The notes under the pieces are model-generated. The model did no database searches and was not told where the DNA came from. It was given only the letters and a program-made list of their open reading frames with translations. A stretch of 64,000 bases of DNA from the NCBI RefSeq assembly GCF_030867145.1, contig NC_134434.1, forward strand, positions 2,914,001-2,978,000. The letters run 5' to 3'. The translations under genes and the position numbers were made by a program. This document shows, in pieces, positions 1 to 9,800 of the stretch. The DNA comes from Opisthocomus hoazin. Lineage: Eukaryota; Chordata; Aves; Opisthocomiformes; Opisthocomidae. Within the stretch, counting starts at the first letter, position 1. Each line of letters begins with the position of its first letter.

Positions 1-885
1 CACTTATCAAACCTTGAGTTACACTCATAGATCAGAGCACAGACGCTTTGTGGAACTCTAGTGGTTGCCTCCCACTGTTAAGAGGATTAGCCATTTACTC
101 CTACCCATGTCAGGATCTTACCTCTTATGCCGTGGTTGCTTGGTTTCTCTGAAAGTTCCACAATGTTCTCAGCAGCTTTTGGACATTGATGTAGACTACA
201 TCCCTTATGTCATTCTGATCTGCAAATTTGTCATTCCCTTCAAATGACTCATGGAGGTTTGTGAGGCAGGATCTCCTTTTACAGAAGCTGTATCGACTCT
301 CCTCAGATGAATTGTATATATTTGCATACCCACTAATTCAGTCCTTCATTACACATCTGCCTAATCAGGCTTAAAAGCCTATAGATCCTTGCATGCAGCT
401 TAACTCTAGGCTGCTGGCTGCATGGCCCACTGTTGTGGTAGTACTTGGACATCCTGGTTTTAGTCCAGGATCACTTTGTGCAAGATGCAATTAAATTAAA
501 AACCACAAAGGCGGTCCCTGTCCCCACAGGCTACCAGCCTGATGTATGAAATCGGTGGGTAAGGTCAGATGGGGGAGTGGTAATGCAACAGCAATCAGAA
601 TCGGCTGAAGGGAAGGGGTGTGGCATGTTCCTTGGACTAGTTTCTGGAGCTCACCTGTGAGGATCATTCAAGTCTGAGCTCCTTGGTGCTCTGGAGGCTG
701 TGCAGAACTCACACTTGAATCCATACCTTTCATAGCTGCTTTCACTGTCATAGTCTGATACAAAACACCAGTACTGCAAAGCTTAAAAATTCAGATCAAG
801 TTGGTCAGGTCATACCCTTGTTTCTCAGCAACAACTCCCTCTGCTAAACCTTCCAAGAAATGGATCTATGGAAAATCTGTCACTA
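1..885. other. Left edge: MYO15B intron, no exon recognised
   Basis: I see no motor exon here, although the P-loop and switch-1 exons should lie upstream. The interval is unremarkable AT-neutral sequence, read as intron. No repeat family was recognised. Confidence 0.4.
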
Positions 886-3800
886 GCTTCTGACAACATC
901 GTGGTGGGAACATCCATCTCCCAGTACCTGCTGGAGAAGTTTTGTGTAGAATTTCAGGTGAGGACCAATGAGCGCCTCCCGCCTAGAGTAGGGATCCCCT
1001 AGGATCCCTAAAAAAATAAATTTGCAATTTATTGTGGAACTGAAAAGAGCAGGGGATGTTTCTTTCTACCCTCAGCAAAACACTTGCTTCACTGACTGAG
1101 TCAACAGGTGGAAATTTTAAACCACTGAAATGTACTGCTTATTACCATCTCTTTAAATTGGGAAATTGTTTGCTAGGCTTATGGCAAGCCATCATCTTGG
1201 AGCACGATATCTTTTGTTTGAGAGTGTTTTCCATACTCAAGGAGATCCCAGCAATAGCAAGATATCTTTCCCATTGCAGCTGTGTAGGTCAGCTTTCCCA
1301 GGTCAGCAAACTCTTTTTCCATACTCAAGGAGATCCCAGCAATAGCAAGATATCTTTCCCATTGCAGCTGTGTAGGTCAGCTTTCCCAGGTCAGCAAACT
1401 CTTTACAGCAGCTGTGGTCATGTGAGGAATCCTGGACAACTGATTGCTATCATCTTTCCTTCAGGCAAGGAATGGACAAGTACTATTAATGATGCAAGGA
1501 TGGAGGGTGACTAAGGGCCCATCCCCTAATAGGTTGGTGGTCCTAGTTGGCAAAGGGTATGTACTGTAAATTAAACTCTTCAAGGCAGTAGCTAACAGGA
1601 GTGTCTCAGCTTGCTGTAGAGAAGAAAAGGGAAAAAGACCAGGTCACGCACAAAGAAGTTAGCAGAGACTGACAAAAATCTCTCTTGGATCTTGGTCTTG
1701 GCAAGGAGAAGTTGAAGGGCTGCCTGGACCTCATACTTGTCCCCATCTGAATCTGGCAATCAGCTGGAAACTTTTGTCAAAGAATGCCCTTGTACACAAA
1801 CAGGTTCTACAGACCTCCTTGAGCCAGCATTTCTGTGAACTTTAGAGTCACAGGCAGTTGTTAGGAGTGTCCTCTTGTAGAGAAAAGCACAAGAAGAAAA
1901 GTGATATGCCCATGTTGTAGTGAAGCTCTGTTGCAGAGGTGAGTGTGACTATAACCCAGGATGGCTCTCTAAGTGCACAGAAACCCATTCACTTTTGTAC
2001 CTTGGGTTCTGGTACCGTTTGGGGTAGCAACTCTGACATGACTTACTTGGGAGTAGATTCTGGCATCCCTTCTTCTCTCAAGCTGCACTCCAGCAGTGGG
2101 CAAGGGGTAGCTGGGATGCCTATATTGGAACCATAATAAAAGCTTAACATGTGTAGGCAAGAGAGATCTTACTCCCAAAAACTCCAGAGAGAAAACAGAC
2201 TGGTCTGCCATGAATGCTGAGCTCCCACTAGTGGCGTCTTTGGTCTTTTTATTTCAGATTCTTCCAGTTCTTAAAACGTTGAACTACTTCTCTGAAGATT
2301 GCTGCTGGTAGCTCAGTTCCAGCCCGGTGCAAACGGGGCTGATCACGATTATCTGTCTCTGTTCTCTCAGGGCAGAGCCTGTGACATCCTGGGGAAGGAG
2401 CACAGCCAGGACTTTCTGGTCTTGGTGCAAGCTCTGGAGGGAATCAGCCTCTCGCTCGATCAGCTGACCTCCACCTGGGCTGTCCTGGCTGCCATTCTGC
2501 AGCTGTGGGATATCTGCCTTACCTCCTATGAGGTACACTAACCCTTGGCCTCTCGGGAATGGGCAGTGTGTGCTGAACATTACTGTTATCCAATGTGATG
2601 GGACCGGGGACATAATTCCTGACTGAAGATTATATCCTTTGAAGACTATTCTGTTCTTTTGATATTAGGCTCTAGACTGACCTAGGCAAGAAGATGGGAG
2701 GCAAGCAAGGATCATTAGAGCTTGAGTGAGCCAAAAATGAACAGATGCTGGTGTTTTTCTCAGGCTGTTCTGGATCCTCTGTGCAGCTGAGGTGCTGCCA
2801 AGATCATTAACACTGCTGGAACCTAGTATCCCATCCATAGTTGAATCTACTGTTCTCCATGATTCAGAAGGAATCCTGTGAACATACAGCCATCGCCAGT
2901 GACACTGAGACTCAGATTGTGGCTAATTTGTTGCATGTCTCAGCAGATTTCCTGCAAAGTGCTGTCACTCACTGTGTCACTGTGAGTACCTTTTTGGCAA
3001 TTTCTCATTCATCCTGAAGCATGGAATGCCCTAGCCCAGTGCTCCGTGAGCAGAAGTGCCACCACCTTGTAAAGTCCAAAATCTGGGAGAGAACAGCAGG
3101 AGTGAAGTGGTTGCTGTGCTGGATCAGTAATGGGGATGAGCTGAACCCCTCAGGACAGCTCTGTAAAGATGGCAGAACTCACATCTAGAGGGGCTCTTTT
3201 CTGACATGAGGTGGCTTCAGGCTTAACACTTTGGCCAGCTGACTCCCACCCTGAAATGTGGAAGCCAATTGTATTTTTACTTTTTCCTTTGATACCTGGG
3301 TAAATTCTCAGGCCAAATAGAAAAAAAGTCCATTTATTAACCAGGCTGACTTCCTTGTGGATTTAAAAAATGTGTGTATTTGTGAGATAATAACAGTAAA
3401 TTCCAGCTCTTTATGTATCCAGGTGACATCTTACAATCGGATCTTCACCCCTCTGTCTGTAGAAGTAGCCATCGATTCCAGGTGACTTCTGGTGGTGGTG
3501 TCTGAGTTGGTGAGATGCACCCCAGGTGTGCTGACTTTGCTGTAACTGGTTTTACTCCCCTCTCCTACTCGGGAACTCTATTGCCAAGACTCTGTATTAC
3601 CTGCTTTTGGAGTGGCTGCTGCTGAGAATCAGTGAGTGGTTGGCTCCCTGGGAATTGGACTGTGCCGTAGGCATTGTGGACATACATGGTTTTGAGGTTG
3701 CTTTTCCTATTCTTTTGATATTTTCTGGGCTGCAGGTGCATGTGCTGATTCTCCTCAGTCACTGCCAGAAATGGAGGGGTATCAGATGGGTGGGTTTGGT

Positions 3801-6800
3801 TCTTTTTGTTCTGTTTTTTTGTTTATTTGTTTTCCAGAAAGGAGACAGTAATTGTACGATGTCATGTAGATGTGTGCCTCTGTGCGAGCAGTGTCACCTC
3901 CTGTGGAATCCTAGTCCAAAGAGCTGGCTATTTAATCTCTTTCACTAATTCTGTAGTAAATTAAGGGAAGGGGAGTTTGTTAGTGTTACGGATTTTGTGA
4001 GTGAGTTGGTCAGGATCAAGGACCCCAGACCTCAGTTGGTACTTTTAACGCCTGTTCGGTAGATTCATTGTGGTGTTTTATATACCACTGATGTCCTGGG
4101 GATTAAAGTGTATTGATCAGACTTGTTGCCTTTTACAGTTCACTTTATCACTCGGCTTAGCAGCCTTCCGCTCTTAAATTAGGAAAATCATTAGTGGCTT
4201 TAGAAGAAGTTTAATAAGAAAAAATCAGATAATTCTAGGCAAGTTCCTAACAGCAGTGAAACACTAACTTGCTGATGAATAACCCAAATCCCTCTGTTAA
4301 CTCCCTCCATTTGTTCTTGTTTGCATGGCTAGATTTGACTGGTTGGTCTTTAACATGCAGGAGGAATATAGCCAAGAGCAATCAGCTTGGATTCCTTTTT
4401 CCAAGATGTACAGTGAGTCATGCCTAGATTTCATTGCTGCAAAACCCCACAGCGTCTTGTGTGTTCTGGATGACCAGACTTCACTAACTCAGGTGAGAAG
4501 CTCTTATCCTCTTATGTGACTTCTTTCACAGGATGGTTATGGTGAGGCAGTTATACAGATTGAAAAAGAACTGTGTTTGCACAAGTGTTAGATGATTTTT
4601 ACCTTTGGTTTAACAGCAGCTTTTCAGCCTGCTGAATATGTTGCAGCAGCAGCAAACATGTCTATCATCTCCTTTACACATCACTGACCACGCTTTCCTT
4701 CAGAAGTGTCATTACCATAATGGAAACAATCCTTGGTATGCCAAGCCCAAGCTGCCTTTACCATTCTTCACTAGGAAGCACTATGCAGGCCCTGTCACCT
4801 GTCAGGTGAGCTGACAGGGGGCTCTGAGCAGTTGGAGCGACACGTCGTCTTGGAAGCATGCTGTGGATGTCCTCAAGAACCAGCTCCAAGTGCTGTGAAC
4901 AAAGCCCTCTCTTTGTAACTGCACATCCCTCTAGAGCATCAGTTTATCACAGATGAGGAGATTCTTATTAGGAGAGGCAACTAAGCTGCCTCTGGGCAGT
5001 AGCAAAATAGGCAACGGCCTTAGCTGCACAACAGCCTACATTGCTTGTCTCAGAGCCCTAGAAATGCAGGAAAGCTGTTGCTGCTGAAAGAAAGAGAGGC
5101 GTCAAAGCCTGCTGGACAATGTGAAGGGGAAAGGAGCAATCCTCCTAAAAGCAGAAGTCATTGTCCCCTCCACTCCTGGTGGCAGCAGGAACAGCAAGCT
5201 TCACCCTTTAGGGCTTTCCCCTTGTTCCACTTCTCCAGCTGTCTGTCCCAAGTCGAGGTGTGTGTGGGGGGTGTTTGCCTGTCTGGTTGGTGGTCAGAAT
5301 GGTGCATTAAATCAGACTTTGCCTTTGTAGGTCCACAAGTTTCTTAATAAAATCGTGACCAGCTGCATCCAGAGGTGTTGGATATCTTCTCTCAGAGCTG
5401 CCTCAAGGTACTGTAGTGCTTCAGGATGAAGATCTCTATTGCAGACACCTAACAAACCACTCATTGCTTTCATGTGAAAAGCAGAAAGATCCTGGTCAGG
5501 TGTCAGGAGAACCTGGAGAAACCCTGAGGTGTTGTAGTGGTTTAACCCAGCAGCCAGCAACTAAGCACCAGAGAGCTGCTTACTCACCCCTCCCCTTCCC
5601 AACCTAGTGGGATAGGGCGGAGAATGGACAAAAGGTGAAACTCATGGGTGGAGATAAAGACAGTTTAATAAGACAACAAAGGGAATACTACTACTACTAC
5701 TGAAGAATATGCAAAACAAGCTATACACAACACAATTTCTGTCATCACCCAACAACCAGTTGCATAGCCAGTCCCTGAACAGCGATCGCAGAACCCGTGG
5801 AGCTCACAAATTTTGTGGATTTTGCTGAACTTGTGAATTTCGCAGAACTTGCCAAACTCATAGAAAAAAAAGACCAAACTCTTAAGAGTTGAACTACCAG
5901 AAACAGACTTCCTGCTCCCTGGTCAACCCCCTTTTATAAACTGAGCCTGGCACCTATGGTATGGAATATTGTCATTAGCCATCTTGGCCCAGCTGCCTGG
6001 CTGTGCTCCCTCCCAGCTTTTGTACACCTGCTCATCAGCCAAACCTGGGAAACTGAAAAAAACCCCCAATCCTTGATTTCTTAACAACAACTAAAAACAT
6101 CAGTGTTATCAACATTCTTCTCATACTAAATCTAAAACACAGCAGCTACTGGGAGGAAAATTAACTCTATCCCAGCAGAAACCAGGACAGTAGTTTTGTT
6201 CTACTTAAGGAGACTTGCGAATTGAGCAAGTTGTCTTTGTCTCCAATTGATGCATTTTATATATAAAATGCACAGACTGCCTGAGGATGCAGCTGGGTTC
6301 CTGGCACTGCTAGGGGCAAGGGAAAACGGTACCCCAGTTTCAAGTAGAAGAGATTGTTCTTTCTATGTAGTTCAGGGAGCTTTGGTAATTTCTTTCTTTT
6401 TGCAGGTGGTATCTCACATTTTCCAGAAGGCTAAAGCTGCATATAGTCAGCAAAGGAGCTGGGGACCAGAGGCAAAGGGCTCAAGCCTCAGGCTTCCACA
6501 CTGGTGTCCAAATTCCAGCAGTCTTTGCAAGATCTCACAGACAAGCTGAGAAGGTGAGAGAAGCTATTATGGTGCCATCCCTGCGCTGGGCTGATTACTG
6601 CACCCACAAGTGTTTGAAGTCTTCTTAGGTCAGTACAGAGAAGAGGATGGTCAAAGGTTCTTCCTTCTGCTTTGCAGGAGGCATGTCGTCTTCATACGGT
6701 GCATCACCCCTAATCCCAAAAAGGTAGAGCAGCATCCTGAGCTCCTTATGGAGTCCCTCAGTTCCTTGAAGTCCAGTCCTCTCTAGCAGCTCTCCTGTCG

Positions 6801-9800
6801 CAGTTGGGGTTTGGACTGCTTTGCTTCATTTGCTAGCTTGAAGCTTTTCTTCCCCTTTCTCTACCTCTCACCCTTCTCTGTGGCCATGTAAGCTGACCAC
6901 ATGCTGGAGGATAAGAAGCCAGTCTCAACTGGACACCAAAGGATGTGTTGGGTTGCCATAGACCATGGCAAGATCTAACCCAATGACAGGACAATAGAAG
7001 AAGACCCTTTCTAAACTTTCTGTTGTCTTTCTTTTTTCTGTCTTTATTTCTTGTTTTACATTTTTCTTCTGCTTTATATTCACAGCTGTCAAATATCTTT
7101 GATGTGGAGTATGTCACTCATCAGCTGCAACATTCTGGGATACTGGAGGCTACCCTTAGAAAGGAGGGATACCCAGTCCATCTTCCATTCCAGAACTTCC
7201 TAGCCAGGTACACTGGTGTACTGGTTTTGGATTCTCCAGCCACTCAAAGGCTGGAAGATGTTGTCAAGACATGTGATTTGTTATCTTCTGAGGACTCCAG
7301 TTCCAGCCCTGGCTTCCGTCATATCCACATCTCATCTTCCAGGTACGGTATCCTGGCTGGGCGAAGGCACAGCTGCTTAGGGGAGAGAGAAAGCTTAGCT
7401 GGGAGCTAAGGCGGGGGGGGGGAGGAGCTGAGCTTTGCTGCTGGGGGGTTGGCAAGCCGCAGTGTTTTGCAAGGGTGCGAGCTGGGGTTTTGGCTGCATC
7501 CAGGTCCATGGGGTCCACAGTGCCCTGCTGTGCCAGCACTGTGCCCCCCAGCTCCGGGGTCGCCCCTTCCCTCTGCCCCCATCTATGGGGACGCAATGGG
7601 GGCTTCTGCAGGCAGAGCGCAGGCAGCGCATGGGACTGGGTGCAGCTTCCCAGGGCTGCCAGCGGAAAGCCCTGTCCCCACTGCTGATGCTGCAGCATGG
7701 GGGGGCTCGCAACGTCGAGAAGGACTTGGGGGTTGGGGCTGTTCAGCTTGGGGAAGAGAAGGCTGCGGGGACACCTTCGAGCAGCCTGCCAGTGCCTGAA
7801 GTGGCTGCCAGAGAGCTGGAGAGGGACTTTTTCCAGAGGCGTGGAGTGATAGGACAAGGGGTGATGGTCTTCAAGGTGACAGAGGGCAGAGTGAGATGAG
7901 ACGGGAGAAGGACGTTCTTTCCAGTGAGGCTGGTGAGGCCCCGGCCCAGGGAAGCTGTGGCTTCCCCCTCCCTGGCAGTGGCCAAGGCCAGGCTGGCCGG
8001 GGCTTTGAGCAGCCTGGGCTGGTGGAAGGGGTCCCTGGCCGTGGCAGGGGGTTGGAGCTCGGTGATCTCTGAGGTCCCTTCCAACCCAAACCATTCTCTG
8101 ATTCTGAGATTCAAGCGGAGGAAAATCGGGTGGGGGGGACCTGGCCCTGGCCCTGCTGGGGCCCTGACTCGGCAGAGCACTTGCTGCCCTCTGAGTATGG
8201 GGGCTGCTAAAGCCCCCCAAAGGGGGTGCACGGGGGCTGGGGGGGCTTCAGCCCAGCGTTGTCCCAAAACTGGGTGCTTTTACCCAGTGTGCGTCCTGGG
8301 TTCGGCTGGGGCGGGGTCAATTTTCACAAGGAGCCAGGAGGGGATGCGGCCGCGAGCGCTGACCCAAACTGGCCAGGCAAAGGGGGCTTCTGGTCCCTCG
8401 TGCTGAGTTTGGAGTGGGGGAGCTGCCCGGGGGCAGGCGAGCGGTTGCTTGGGAGTGCGCTGTGGCAGCATTGCCCCGTGTGCTCCCTTGGTTGCCAGAG
8501 TCCCGTTTTTAATCGGTATTACTGGTGTCACTCCTGGTTTCCTTCGCTGTTCTGTGACACGGTACTTGCCCCGACCCAGGAGTGGGCTGGGGCCGGTGCA
8601 GCTGGGACACAGCACCTGCCCGAGCTGGCCCAGCCTGGGCCTGCCTTGCCCTCACAGCAGCGTGGAAGCTCAGCGTTTTGCCTTCTGCCCCAAGAGCCTC
8701 CCCTCGCCGTTGCTGTAGCTGTAGCGCTGCGCCGACGCGGCCCCAGGCTGTGGTCGGGCTCTGGCAGCTTTTCCTGCCCATGGCGAGGGCTGTCTAGAAA
8801 GCTTGCCCAGTCCCTGCGGGTCGCTGGAGAGCTGCGGAGCCTGCAGCTCTGCCGGTTCCTGGAGCCGAGGCTTCAGCCCAGCTTTTTACAATGGCATGAC
8901 TGGCTGGGTAGATGAGGGCAGAGCCGTGGATGTTGTCTACCTCGGCCTCAGTAAGGCTTTCGACGCTGTCTCGCAGAACATCCTCCTAGGGAAGCTCCGA
9001 AGTGTGGGCTGGAGGAGTGGTCGGTGAGGTGGATTGAGAACTGGTGAATGGCAGAACTCAGAGGGCTGTCAGCAGCAGCGCTGAGTCTAGTTGGATGCCT
9101 GTAACTAGTGGTGTCCTCCAGGGGTCAGTACTGGGCCCAGTATTGTTTAACTTCTTCATCAGTGAGCTGGATGAAGAGTTAGAATGTACCCTCAGCCAGT
9201 TTGCTGATGACACCAAACTGTGAGGAGCGGTGGATACACTGGCAGGCTGTGCTGCCATTCAGCGTGACCTGGACAGGCTGGAGAGTTGGGCAGAGAGGAA
9301 CCTGATGAGGTTCAACAAGGGCAAGGGCAGGGTCCTGCACCTGGGGAGGAACAATCTCATGCACCAGTACAGGCTTGGGGTGGACCTGCTGGAGAGCAGC
9401 TCTGTGGAGAGGGACTGGGAGTGCTGGGCGATGACAGGTTGACCATGAGCCAGCAGTGTGCCCTGGCTGCCAAGAAGGCCAATGGGCTCCTGGGGTGCAT
9501 TAGGAGGAGTGTGGGCAGCAGGTCGAGGGAGGTTCTCCTTCCCCTATACACTGCCCTAGTGAGGCCTCATCTGGAGTACTGTGTCCAGTGCTGGGCTCCC
9601 CAGTTCAAGAAAGATGAGGAGCTACTGGAGACAGTCCAGCGGAGGGCTATGAGGATGATGAGGGGACTGGAACATCTCTCCTGCGAGGAGAGGCTGAGGG
9701 AGCTGGGCTTGTTCAGCCTGGAGAAGAGAAGGCTGCGAGGGGACCCAATAAATGCTTATAACTATCTCAAGGGTGGGTGTCAGGAGAACGGGGCCAGACT

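Larger units (their letters stand above)
886..7342 (+). pseudogene. MYO15B: MYO15B motor domain, 3' part, degenerate exons
   Basis: Recognisable motor exons, approximate: 886-957 (SQYLLEK), 2299-2532 ([19 protein letters not shown]), 2868-2981, 3423-3481 (IFTPLSVE), 3573-3696 ([15 protein letters not shown]), 4333-4492 (EEYSQEQ; VLDDQ), 4680-4805 ([15 protein letters not shown]), 5331-5407 ([15 protein letters not shown]), 6406-6553 ([10 protein letters not shown]), 6678-6723 ([11 protein letters not shown]), 7086-7342 ([15 protein letters not shown]). They follow normal myosin order from loop 1 to the converter. Decay seen: the expected acceptor AG before 3573 reads GG and that before 4680 reads AC; the exon that should encode FNSFEQLC is only a stop-bearing relic near 3926-3960; exon 5331-5407 is one base short; exon 6406-6553 changes frame internally. 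Myosins normally keep all of these. The decay may be real, or partly assembly error in homopolymers. This is the host's own gene, so it would be a unitary pseudogene or a dead domain. Confidence 0.7.
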
